The position numbers and the translations under genes are program-made. Shown one piece after another: positions 16,647 through 24,378 of a stretch of 64,000 bases of DNA. Every line of letters starts with the position of its first letter. The first letter of the stretch is position 1. The notes under the pieces were generated by a model. The model made no database searches, was not told the DNA's origin, and saw only the letters and a list, made by a program, of their open reading frames with translations. The DNA comes from a bacterium (GTDB taxonomy: Bacteria; Acidobacteriota; Thermoanaerobaculia; Multivoradales; JAHEKO01): positions 62,001 through 126,000 of the forward strand of contig JAAENP010000154.1 in assembly GCA_024224155.1 (NCBI GenBank). The letters are read 5' to 3'.

Positions 16647-16729
16647 GGGTTTGCGCGCTCTTTTGGAGTGGGTCAACCGTCGAGCCGCGACCACGACCAG
16701 TTGCGCGCCGAGCCAGTCTGATTCGGCAG

Positions 16730-16735
16730 TATAAT
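16730..16735 (+). promoter_or_regulatory. Candidate -10 box of the sigma-factor operon
   Basis: A perfect TATAAT lies 82 bases upstream of the sigma-factor ATG, in an otherwise GC-rich gap. No good -35 hexamer is found at 16-18 bases; TTGCGC at 16701 is too far. The remaining 16647-16817 interval shows nothing else beyond a short CTTGG...CCAAG hairpin at 16751-16771. An ECF-type self-promoter was not recognised. Confidence 0.3.
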
Positions 16736-16817
16736 TGCTTGTTGGACCGAACTTGGCGAGAGACGCTCCAAGCCTAGACAAGTCAAGTTCGTCTTTCGTA
16801 CTAAGTAACGGATTGGA

Positions 16818-17447
16818 ATGCCTTACCTGGTCCCCAGACACTCGACCGAGGCCGAAAGCGCCGCGCTCACGGACAGTGAGCTGCTGGCGGCGACCGGCCG
16901 GGGTGATCAGCAGGCCTTTGCCGAGCTCGTTGATCGCAAGACCGAGCCGTTGCTCCACCTGGCGTTTCGCATCGTCGGCGACCGCGAGGAGGCGAAGGAT
17001 CTAGTGCAACTCGCTTTCTTGCGTGCCTGGGAGCACCGCGAGCGCTATGACCCGCGTTGGAGCGCGAATACCTGGCTGTACCGCATAACAACCAACCTGG
17101 GCATCGACTACATTCGGGCGCGAAGCACCCGTCGCCGGAAGACCGAGCCGGTGCGCCACCATCTGCGCGCGGTGCACAGCAAGCCCGAGGCCGGCTTCGA
17201 GTCGATGATGGCCAGCGAAACCCTGGCAATCCTGAGGGATCTGGCCAGCGACCTCAGCGCTCGACAGAGCAAGGCCTTTCTACTGCGGGAGGTGGAGGGA
17301 TTGAGCTCGAAGGAGGTCGCCGAGGTCCTGGAGTGCAGCGAATCGACGGTCAGAAACCACCTGTTCGCGGCGCGCGTGAAGCTCCGGCGTGAACTGAGCC
17401 GGCGCTTTCCCGAGTATGCCGCGTTGGCGCGGGATGGCCGCCGGTGA
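16818..17447 (+). CDS. ECF-type RNA polymerase sigma factor
   Basis: 209 aa. Sigma-70 region 2 runs through LLHLAFRIVGDREEAKDLVQ, AFLRAWEHRERYDP and the DNA-melting/-10 part NTWLYRITTNLGIDYIRAR. Region 4 is SARQSKAFLLREVEGLSSKEVAE followed by the recognition-helix part ESTVRNHLFAARVKLR; regions 1.1 and 3 are absent, as in ECF factors. The next gene, overlapping by four bases (GTGA), encodes a membrane zinc-finger protein that should be its anti-sigma factor. The pair heads the secretion/pilus operon, so it probably controls that operon; its target promoter is not identified. Confidence 0.9.
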   Translation: MPYLVPRHSTEAESAALTDSELLAATGRGDQQAFAELVDRKTEPLLHLAFRIVGDREEAKDLVQLAFLRAWEHRERYDPRWSANTWLYRITTNLGIDYIRARSTRRRKTEPVRHHLRAVHSKPEAGFESMMASETLAILRDLASDLSARQSKAFLLREVEGLSSKEVAEVLECSESTVRNHLFAARVKLRRELSRRFPEYAALARDGRR

Positions 17448-18025
17448 GCTGCGAACTCTGGGACGAGCTGGCCTCCCACGGCGAGCGCCTCTTGCAGGAG
17501 GGCTCGCCCGAGCGTTCGCGAGCCGAGCGCCACTTTGCCCGCTGTTCCACCTGTGCCGAGCGGGCGTTTCTGCTCGACCCGAGTTGGGCCGTCAGGCGCC
17601 TGGATCGGTCAGGCGAGTTGCACCAGCTGGAGAGGCCGAGCTTTGGAGAAGACGAGATCGCGGAGCTCAAACGAGACGTGCTCGAGGCGGGGCGGATCCG
17701 AGACGTTGAGAGTATGGTTCGTTCCCATCGGCGATTCGCTCGAGTCGCGGTGGCCGCGGCCCTGTTCGCGGTAGTCGTCGCCGGAGGCGCGCTGATGCGA
17801 ACCGCGGGCGATCTTCGGGCGCCGTCCAGCTCTCGATCCACGAGCTTCACCGCCGAGACGATCGCGCCTCCCCGCTCGTCGCAGCCCCTTCCGGCCTCCG
17901 GCGCATCGATCTATCTGTCGCTCCCGTCGGTCGGTTCACTGGCGCCATCCGCCGCTCGCGTCTACGATCTCGGCCAGGAAGACTTCGCCCTGGTAATGGT
18001 TGTCCATGAGACGCTGGACCTTTAG
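17444..18025 (+). CDS. Putative membrane-anchored zinc-finger anti-sigma factor
   Basis: 193 aa, GTG start overlapping the sigma-factor stop. The N-terminal cytoplasmic part has HFARCSTC, the H-x3-C-x2-C core of zinc anti-sigma domains. One membrane helix follows at about residues 100-120 (VAVAAALFAVVVAGGALM) and a Ser/Pro-rich extracytoplasmic tail with no recognised domain. By position and topology it should hold the ECF sigma factor inactive until an envelope signal. The length fits such regulators. The tail ends inside the start of the next gene (about 20 bases overlap). Confidence 0.78.
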   Translation: MSCELWDELASHGERLLQEGSPERSRAERHFARCSTCAERAFLLDPSWAVRRLDRSGELHQLERPSFGEDEIAELKRDVLEAGRIRDVESMVRSHRRFARVAVAAALFAVVVAGGALMRTAGDLRAPSSSRSTSFTAETIAPPRSSQPLPASGASIYLSLPSVGSLAPSAARVYDLGQEDFALVMVVHETLDL

Positions 18026-18731
18026 TAGGAGCTGCTGGCTTGCCGGCCTGGTTCTCGCTTGCCTGGGCCCGCTGGCGGCCGGAGGGCAGGTAGAGGAAGC
18101 CGCCTCGGGAGAGCTGGTCGCATATGCCTACAACCTGCAACATCGGGGTGCCTCCGAGGCGTTGGAGCTGGTTCTGCCCCTCTTGTCGAGCCGTGGCGCC
18201 GTGGAGCTGCAGCCTGGAGGCAACGCGTTGGTCGTTCGTGACACCGCGCAGGTCCTGCAGAGGATCCGGCCGCGGCTGCGCGCCTTCGATCATCCCTTCG
18301 AGCCACTGCGCCTCAGGGTCCAGATCATTCGAGCCGAGCGAAGCGGTGTGGCCTCCGGTCCTGAACCCGAGCTCCCCGCCGGCGTCATGGCCCGGCTCCG
18401 CGAGCTCCTCAAGTATGAGAGTTACTCGCTGCTCGCGGGATCGGAGCTCTCGATCGAAGACGGGATGGCTGTGGTCCAGGATGTCGGCGACGAATATCGG
18501 GTTGATTTCCGGCTTCGCCACCTGCTGTCCGACGCGCGCGCGTCACTCGAGGGTTTTCGGCTCTCTCGGGGCGCAAATGAAGAGTTCGAGGCGCTGATTC
18601 ACGCCAATCTCAACCTCGATCTCGACAAACCCATGGTTCTGGGACTGGCGCCGAGCGAGGGCAGCGACTCGGCGCTTATGTTGGTGATCGAAAGCCTGCC
18701 GGTGCGAACGGCCAAGGTCGCGGAAGAATAG
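18006..18731 (+). CDS. Exported protein with a secretin N-domain-like fold
   Basis: 241 aa. Signal peptide (LAGLVLACLGPLAAGGQ), then YNLQHRGASEALELVLPLLS and NALVVRDTAQVLQRIRP with a following FDHP: the pattern of secretin N1 (NolW-type) domains, but no pore-forming secretin domain follows. The remainder (LRELLKYESYSLLAGSEL, LNLDLDKPMVLGLAPSEG) is beta-rich and unassigned. Located between the anti-sigma factor and gspF, it may be a periplasmic accessory of the secretin at 24379-26883. The ATG at 18006 was preferred to a TTG two codons earlier. Function is inferred from position and the domain pattern only. Confidence 0.68.
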   Translation: MRRWTFSRSCWLAGLVLACLGPLAAGGQVEEAASGELVAYAYNLQHRGASEALELVLPLLSSRGAVELQPGGNALVVRDTAQVLQRIRPRLRAFDHPFEPLRLRVQIIRAERSGVASGPEPELPAGVMARLRELLKYESYSLLAGSELSIEDGMAVVQDVGDEYRVDFRLRHLLSDARASLEGFRLSRGANEEFEALIHANLNLDLDKPMVLGLAPSEGSDSALMLVIESLPVRTAKVAEE

Positions 18732-18734
18732 CGG

Positions 18735-19961
18735 ATGCAGTTCGTTTGCACAGTGGGGAAAACCGACGGGCGTATCGTCGAGGAATCCCATGATGGCCGC
18801 TCGGAGGCCGCGGTACGGGCGGAGCTCGAGCGTCGTGGTCATCACGTTCTCAAGATCCGACGTCGGGGGTTGCCGGTCATCTCGCCGCTGGCGTGGTCGT
18901 CCAATGGCCGGCGCGCCAAGAAGGTACCGGATCAGGCGCTGCTCTTGTTCAATCAGGAGTTCGCAGCACTGCTTCGATCGGGGTTACCGGTCTTGCAGGG
19001 GCTCGGCCTCATGGCCGACCGCCAGCGTGATCCGGTCTTCAAGGAGATCTTGGAAGACGTTGTGCGCAAGGTCCAGAACGGATCCGAGCTCTCCGCGGCG
19101 TTCGCTCACCACGGCGAGTCGCTGCCGCAGCTCTTTCCGGCGACCCTGAAGGCCGGTGAGCGGAGCGGGGAGCTCGAATCGGTGATAAGGCGGTTCGTGC
19201 GCTACATGAAGCTGATCACCGAGGCCCGCCGCAAAGTGGTGTCGGCACTCGTCTATCCGGCCGTCCTCGTGGGTCTTTCGCTTCTCTTGATCGCGGTGAT
19301 GGCGGTTTACGTGGTACCCAAGTTCACCGAGTTCTTCTCCGCGCTCGATACCGAGCTGCCGCTGCTGACGCGAATGACCCTCAGTTTTTCACGCTTCATG
19401 AGCAACAACTGGTTGGTTCTGCTGGCCGGAACCACCATCGTCGTGGTGGTGGTGGGCAGAGTGTCACGCTCGCCGGCCGGAGGGCGTGTCTTCGATCGCT
19501 TGAAGCTCAAGGTGCCGATTTTGGGCTCGATCTTCCGGCGACTCGCGATGTCCGAGTTCTCCCGATCCCTGTCAACGCTCCTGGCCGGGGGGATTCCAGT
19601 GGTTCCGGCCCTGGAGGACTCGGTATCGGCGGTCGGCAACGCTTACATTCGGCGGGTGCTCGAGCCCATGATCCCGAAAGTGCGCGAGGGCGTGGCGCTC
19701 TATTCGGCGCTGGAAGCGAGCGGTGAAAGTCCTGAGATTGTGGTCGAAATGACCAAGGTCGGCGAGGAGACCGGCAGTCTGGACTTGATGCTGGGCAACG
19801 CCTCGGACTTCTTGGACGAAGAGGTGGATACCCTGCTACAGCGGATCCTGGTACTGGTTGAACCGATCATGCTCGTGTTGATGGGCACCATCGTGGCCAC
19901 CCTTCTGGTGTCTGTCTATTTGCCACTCTTCAGTATGCTGAGCCAGGTCGGACCGAGATAG
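18735..19961 (+). CDS. gspF: GspF/PilC-family inner-membrane platform protein
   Basis: 408 aa, the usual length. The N-terminus (EAAVRAELERRGHHVLKIR) is the small cytoplasmic domain common to GspF. Two duplicated GspF domains follow: first ALLLFNQEFAALLRSGLPVLQG with AGERSGELESV, second EFSRSLSTLLAGGIPVVPALE with KVGEETGSLDLML. Three membrane helices fit the family, the last being VEPIMLVLMGTIVATLLVSV. It forms the inner-membrane base on which the ATPase acts to assemble pseudopilins. The ATG is three bases after the previous stop. Confidence 0.93.
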   Translation: MQFVCTVGKTDGRIVEESHDGRSEAAVRAELERRGHHVLKIRRRGLPVISPLAWSSNGRRAKKVPDQALLLFNQEFAALLRSGLPVLQGLGLMADRQRDPVFKEILEDVVRKVQNGSELSAAFAHHGESLPQLFPATLKAGERSGELESVIRRFVRYMKLITEARRKVVSALVYPAVLVGLSLLLIAVMAVYVVPKFTEFFSALDTELPLLTRMTLSFSRFMSNNWLVLLAGTTIVVVVVGRVSRSPAGGRVFDRLKLKVPILGSIFRRLAMSEFSRSLSTLLAGGIPVVPALEDSVSAVGNAYIRRVLEPMIPKVREGVALYSALEASGESPEIVVEMTKVGEETGSLDLMLGNASDFLDEEVDTLLQRILVLVEPIMLVLMGTIVATLLVSVYLPLFSMLSQVGPR

Positions 19962-19975
19962 GACCCGGGGGAAAG

Positions 19976-21604
19976 ATGGAAGAGACAGTTTTTGCCGAAA
20001 CGATGGCGACGGCGCCGGCGGAGCGAGAGCAGTATGAGAAGCGGGCAGCCGAGCTCGCCAGACGCCACGATCTCGAGTTCGTGGCCCATGATCGCTTTAC
20101 CGTCGACAACGACCTCTTCCGGTCGATCCCCTTCGAGGTGATGCTTCGCTACGGCTTCATCCCGGAGAGCCAGGTCGACGGCCGGATCACGATCGTGGTC
20201 GCCGATCCAACGGACGTGACTCGTCTCGACGAGATCGAGCTGCTGCTCGGTTCGCCGATCGACGTCAAGGTCGGAGCCGGTGCCGCGATTGAGGACGTGC
20301 TCCAGAAATCGGAGAGCGCCCAGAGAGTCCTGGACGAGGCCACCGAGGACTTTCGCTTGCAGCTGGTGCAGGACGACGGCGACAGCGGCGAGGTGCTGTC
20401 GATCGACCGAATCTCGGCCGATACCAGTCCGATCATCAAGCTCGTCGATTCGACGGTTCTCAACGCCATTCAGCGGCGCGCCAGCGACATCCACATCGAG
20501 ACGCGCGAGAGCGAAGTGGTCATCAAGTACCGGATTGACGGAGTCCTCTACCAGGCGATGGAGCCGATCGACAAGCGGCACCACCAGACCGTCATCAGCC
20601 GCATCAAAGTCATGTCCGAGCTCGACATCGCTGAAAAGAGGGTTCCCCAGGACGGCCGGTTCAAGCTTCGTTTCAAGGGACGAACGATCGACTTCCGTGT
20701 CTCGATCATGCCCTCGGTGCATGGCGAGGACTGCGTCATCAGGATTCTGGACAAGGAGTCGATCAACAAGGAGTTTCGCAACCTGCGACTCCCGGTTCTC
20801 GGGTTCGACGAAGCCACGATTCGCAAGGTCCGCAAGTTCATCCGGGAGCCCTACGGCATGGTGTTGGTGACCGGTCCGACCGGCTCCGGTAAGACCACCA
20901 CGTTGTACGCGTGTCTGTCCGAGATTCAATCGACCGAGGACAAGATCGTCACGATCGAAGACCCAGTGGAGTATCAGCTCAAGGGCATCACGCAGATTCC
21001 GGTCAATGAGAAGAAGGGACTCACCTTTGCCCGTGGCCTGCGCTCGATTCTGAGACACGATCCCGACAAGATCATGGTTGGTGAGATCCGAGATGAGGAA
21101 ACCGCCCAGATCGCCGTACAATCCGCTCTCACCGGTCATCTGGTGTTCACAACCGTGCACGCCAACAACGTCGTCGACGTCCTGGGTCGGTTCCTCAACA
21201 TGCAAGTCGATCTCTACAACTTCGTATCGGCGCTGAACTGTGTACTGGCGCAGCGGCTTGTGCGCAAGATCTGCAATCACTGCAAGGTGCCGGTGGAAGT
21301 TTCCCCTGAGCTGCTCGAGGAAAGCGGCATCGAGGCGGCTTCGGTTGCCGATCGGAAGTTCTACGAAGGCGCAGGCTGTGTCGAGTGCGGTGGCACCGGC
21401 TTCCACGGCCGCACGGCCATTTCCGAGCTTCTCGATCTGTCCGATCGGATCCGGGAGCTGATCTTGGAAAGGCGGCCGGCCTCCGAGATCAAGCGTGCCG
21501 CGAAAGAAGAAGGTATGTTTTTCCTGCGTGAATCGGCGCTGTCCGAGGTTTTCAGAGGAGTCACGACGCTTCGTGAAGTCAACAAAGTTACCTTTGTGGA
21601 GTAG
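19976..21604 (+). CDS. gspE: GspE/PilB-family assembly ATPase
   Basis: 542 aa. The N-terminal GspE_N domain (RHDLEFVAHDRF, RYGFIPESQ) should contact the platform proteins. The ATPase core has Walker A GPTGSGKTTT, the Asp box region TIEDPVEYQL, Walker B KIMVGEIRDEETA and the His box GHLVFTTVHAN. A tetracysteine zinc module closes it (CNHC near residue 433 and CVEC near 468). It powers pseudopilus or pilus extension in the cytoplasm. It begins 14 bases after gspF, and the pilM-like gene starts within its end. Confidence 0.95.
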   Translation: MEETVFAETMATAPAEREQYEKRAAELARRHDLEFVAHDRFTVDNDLFRSIPFEVMLRYGFIPESQVDGRITIVVADPTDVTRLDEIELLLGSPIDVKVGAGAAIEDVLQKSESAQRVLDEATEDFRLQLVQDDGDSGEVLSIDRISADTSPIIKLVDSTVLNAIQRRASDIHIETRESEVVIKYRIDGVLYQAMEPIDKRHHQTVISRIKVMSELDIAEKRVPQDGRFKLRFKGRTIDFRVSIMPSVHGEDCVIRILDKESINKEFRNLRLPVLGFDEATIRKVRKFIREPYGMVLVTGPTGSGKTTTLYACLSEIQSTEDKIVTIEDPVEYQLKGITQIPVNEKKGLTFARGLRSILRHDPDKIMVGEIRDEETAQIAVQSALTGHLVFTTVHANNVVDVLGRFLNMQVDLYNFVSALNCVLAQRLVRKICNHCKVPVEVSPELLEESGIEAASVADRKFYEGAGCVECGGTGFHGRTAISELLDLSDRIRELILERRPASEIKRAAKEEGMFFLRESALSEVFRGVTTLREVNKVTFVE

Positions 21605-22535
21605 GCAGCTTCTGGGACTGAACGCGGTCCGCGTTCCCCCCCACGTCTTTTCGATCGCCGAGGGCAGCCTTAGCTACCTCAGCCTGGCCGAAGAGGGCGA
21701 GCTCTACTGCCGAGAGTCTCTGCGCGCGGAGCTCGGGGAGGATTGCTTTCAGGCCGGACCGCTCGGCGGCCGGCTGCGCGACGTCGAAGGCTTCACGCGA
21801 GTGCTTGACGAGTTGCTCGGCAGAATGGTCAGCCGGCCGAGCGAGGCTTCACTGGTGGTTCCCGACAATTGGTTGCGCCTGACCTTCGTCGACGTGGACG
21901 AGTGGCCGCGGCGTCGAGGCGATCAACACGAGATCTTGAGTTTCAAGCTCGGCCGGATCGTCCCGTTTCGGGTCCAGGAGCTGAGGTTCAGAGCCCAGCG
22001 AGTACCCGCAATTACGGCCGGCAGCGACCATCGCTTCCTGGTGGGCTTTGGCGTCGAGTCGGCGTTCGAGCAGTTGGAGGATGTCTTCGAGGATCGTGGC
22101 ATTCGAATCGGCGATCTCTCGAATGCCAGCCTGTCGCTGCTTCAGGCCTTCAAGGGAGGCCTGGAGTCGGCGCCTCTGGGCGGACTGGTGTCCGTGGACG
22201 AAGATCGCTATGCGTTGATGGTGACGCAGCAGGGTTCGCCGATTCTGTACCGAGGCAAGGCCCACGCACGGGGCGAGTCTCTGGAGCTGGTCGCCCGCGA
22301 GCTGCGTCTCACCAAGAGCTTCATGCAACAACGCTTGGAGCCCGGCATTCTGAGCGAACTTGTGCTGGTCGCTTCCGAGGCTCGAGAAGATCCCTGGCGC
22401 TCTTTGCTGGAAGATGTATTCGAAGTTCCGGTCGCCTCGCTGTCGCGAGAATGGCCTACCATTCCGGGCCTTCAGAACCTCACCAGCCAGGCTGCCGCTC
22501 CACTGCTCGGAGCGGCTCTTCGGGAGGTTGCCTGA
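21573..22535 (+). CDS. PilM/GspL-like actin-fold assembly protein
   Basis: About 320 aa. It starts inside the gspE end; a GTG at 21573 with GAGGAG upstream is the best candidate, a TTG at 21594 is possible. The sequence (SIAEGSLSYLSLAEEGEL, ASLVVPDNWLRLTFVD, EILSFKLGRIVPFRVQEL) follows the PilM/GspL pattern in which an actin-like cytoplasmic protein recruits PilN and the ATPase. ATP-binding motifs are poorly kept, as in GspL. With pilN-, pilO- and pilP-like genes following, the order matches the PilMNOP alignment complex. The start is the weakest part of the call. Confidence 0.75.
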   Translation: MKSTKLPLWSRQLLGLNAVRVPPHVFSIAEGSLSYLSLAEEGELYCRESLRAELGEDCFQAGPLGGRLRDVEGFTRVLDELLGRMVSRPSEASLVVPDNWLRLTFVDVDEWPRRRGDQHEILSFKLGRIVPFRVQELRFRAQRVPAITAGSDHRFLVGFGVESAFEQLEDVFEDRGIRIGDLSNASLSLLQAFKGGLESAPLGGLVSVDEDRYALMVTQQGSPILYRGKAHARGESLELVARELRLTKSFMQQRLEPGILSELVLVASEAREDPWRSLLEDVFEVPVASLSREWPTIPGLQNLTSQAAAPLLGAALREVA

Positions 22536-22538
22536 TCG

Positions 22539-23183
22539 ATGAGCCTGAACCTGTCGCGAAAACCGTTCGTGAACCGGCGTCCGGTTCGCAGAGCCGGTTA
22601 TCTTCTGTGGACTCTGGGGCTCGTCCTCGCGGTGGTCAACGGCTTTCTCTACTGGAACCACCTGTCCGGTCAAGGCGTCACCGAGACCGGCCTGCAGGAT
22701 GTGATCGGCCAGCTGGAAGAGGAATCGGAGCTGCTCGCTCGGGCTCAGGAGCAACTCGCGGGGTTTGAAACGGCCGAGCTGAACCGCAAGATCGAGTTCG
22801 TCAACCTACGAATCCAGCAGCGCACGTTCTCCTGGAGTCAGCTCTTCGACGTGCTCGCGGCGACGCTGCCCGACGACGTCCGGTTGTCGAGTCTGTCCCC
22901 GAAGTTCGAGGACGCCGCTAGGCGAGGTCGGCGCGGCGCCGTCGGCTCGCGCTCCGATGAGGTACGCCTCGGGATCCACGGCGAAGCCAAGTCCTCGGAG
23001 ACACTGCTCGAGTTCCTGGATCGGCTGTTCGCCCACGTCGCTTTCGACGATCCCGATCTGCATCGGGAACAGGTCCGACCGGACGACCAAGTGATCGACT
23101 TCTCGATCTCGACCAACTACTTGCCGACCGCCGTCGACTCGACCGCGGCGAACGGCGACGAGGCCGAGGAGGTGAGCGAGTGA
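22539..23183 (+). CDS. PilN-like fimbrial assembly protein
   Basis: 214 aa. The start SLNLSRKPFVNRRPVRR is the typical PilN N-terminus that binds PilM; one membrane helix (GYLLWTLGLVLAVVNGFLYW) and a periplasmic coiled-coil plus ferredoxin-like domain (RTFSWSQLFDVLAATLPDDVRL) follow. It forms an inner-membrane heterodimer with the PilO-like product. The ATG is preceded by GGGAGG and lies three bases after the pilM-like stop. Its stop overlaps the GTG of the next gene by four bases. Confidence 0.83.
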   Translation: MSLNLSRKPFVNRRPVRRAGYLLWTLGLVLAVVNGFLYWNHLSGQGVTETGLQDVIGQLEEESELLARAQEQLAGFETAELNRKIEFVNLRIQQRTFSWSQLFDVLAATLPDDVRLSSLSPKFEDAARRGRRGAVGSRSDEVRLGIHGEAKSSETLLEFLDRLFAHVAFDDPDLHREQVRPDDQVIDFSISTNYLPTAVDSTAANGDEAEEVSE

Positions 23184-23773
23184 CCTCCCTGGCTTGGAAA
23201 CAGCACCTCCGGCTTTGGCTGCCGCCGGCTGTCTTTTTCGTCTTGATGGTGGCTTTCTTGAGTGTTTTCGCCCTCAAGTTCGCCGACGAGGCGCAGGTGG
23301 CTCGGAGCCGTCTCGCGAAGCGTACCGAGGAGCTCAACGCGATTCGCGCACAGCGGGTGCGCGCGGAGAGCGTCGTCGAGCAGATTCGGGCGAGTGAAGA
23401 AGGACTAGCGGATTTCTACGGCCGACGTCTGTCATCTGAGAGTCAGGCTCTGACCAGAATCCTCGCCGAGGTCAAAGATCTCTGCGGTCGCGCCGGCATC
23501 CCGCCCGCTTCCTTGAGCTACGAAAGGCAAACGCTGAAGGGCCAGGACGTGTCTCGTCGCACGATTACCTTTGCGGTCGACGGCAGCTACGCACAGCTGC
23601 GCCAGTTGATCAACTTCATCGAGCTTTCGGATTCCTTTCTGATCCTGGATCAGGTCGGACTGCGAGGCAACGACATCGAGGGAACCCCACTCCGTATCAA
23701 CTTGAGGCTCTCGACCTTGTTCACCGCGGACGCGAATCTGGTAACGGCGGATCTACAGGACCTGGAGAGCTGA
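23180..23773 (+). CDS. PilO-like assembly protein
   Basis: 197 aa, GTG start overlapping the pilN-like stop (GTGA). One membrane helix (LPPAVFFVLMVAFLSVFALK), a coiled-coil (ARSRLAKRTEELNAIRAQRV) and a small periplasmic domain (RITFAVDGSYAQLRQLINFI, the family's hallmark strand-helix). PilO pairs with PilN and links the inner-membrane complex to the PilP/secretin side. Size and gene order support the call, although sequence conservation in this family is low. Confidence 0.8.
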   Translation: MTSLAWKQHLRLWLPPAVFFVLMVAFLSVFALKFADEAQVARSRLAKRTEELNAIRAQRVRAESVVEQIRASEEGLADFYGRRLSSESQALTRILAEVKDLCGRAGIPPASLSYERQTLKGQDVSRRTITFAVDGSYAQLRQLINFIELSDSFLILDQVGLRGNDIEGTPLRINLRLSTLFTADANLVTADLQDLES

Positions 23774-23775
23774 GG

Positions 23776-24336
23776 GTGGATCGCCAAAAGACACTCTTGA
23801 TCGTGCTGGCGGTGGTCGCTCTCATGGTCACCCTGAGGGCGGTGTGGCCGTGGTTGTCGAGACTGGATGATTCCGTGGGTGTGGCCTCCTTCGGCCGGTC
23901 CGGCGACGATCCCGGAGCCGTGGTGGCTGGACTGACGCCGCTGCGACTGGCGGATCTAGAGCTCAAACCCGGTGAGTACCACCCGGGAAGAGATCCGTTC
24001 CGGTTTGCGGCCAAGCCGCCGCCGCCGCCACCACCGCCGCCACCGGCGGTGAAACCGCCGCCACGCAAGCAGCCCCGGCCGCAGCCCGCAGGGGCCAATC
24101 GGGGCAAACCTCCGGCCCCCAAACCGCCGCCGGTCGACGTCAAATACCTGGGCAGCTTCGGTCCGGCGAGAGGGAAAATTGCTGTTTTTGGGGACGGAAC
24201 GGACATCTATAACGTACGCAAGGGAGGTATCCTCAAGGAGCACTTCCTGGTGGAGAGCATCAACTACGAATCGGCCGATCTGAAGTACGTCAATTTCCCC
24301 AAGCTGCCGCCGCAACGGCTGGCGGCGGGGGAATAG
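23776..24336 (+). CDS. PilP/GspC-like periplasmic linker protein
   Basis: 186 aa, GTG start three bases after the pilO-like stop. An N-terminal membrane helix (LLIVLAVVALMVTLRAVW), then a Pro-rich linker with an unbroken run of ten prolines at about residues 82-91, then a short beta domain (VDVKYLGSFGPARGKIAVFG, GGILKEHFLVESI) like the HR domain of GspC or PilP. Such domains dock on the secretin N0 domain, consistent with the secretin gene 42 bases downstream. The rigid proline spacer would span the periplasm. Assignment rests on architecture and position. Confidence 0.7.
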   Translation: MDRQKTLLIVLAVVALMVTLRAVWPWLSRLDDSVGVASFGRSGDDPGAVVAGLTPLRLADLELKPGEYHPGRDPFRFAAKPPPPPPPPPPAVKPPPRKQPRPQPAGANRGKPPAPKPPPVDVKYLGSFGPARGKIAVFGDGTDIYNVRKGGILKEHFLVESINYESADLKYVNFPKLPPQRLAAGE

Positions 24337-24378
24337 TCTGGGTGCCGCTCGAGTGAGAGAAAAACGAGGTCTAAATTC

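Noticed and set aside
16479-16958. A 159-codon minus-strand open frame across the palindromic element
   Set aside because: It runs through the repeat and the sigma-factor start, and the predicted protein has no recognisable feature.
19916-21406. A 496-codon minus-strand open frame
   Set aside because: It is antisense to gspE, which has every ATPase motif. The antisense product is a His/Asp/Leu-rich mirror with no family features.
24018-24060. CCG/CCA-rich tract resembling a microsatellite
   Set aside because: It is coding: the in-frame polyproline linker of the PilP/GspC-like protein.
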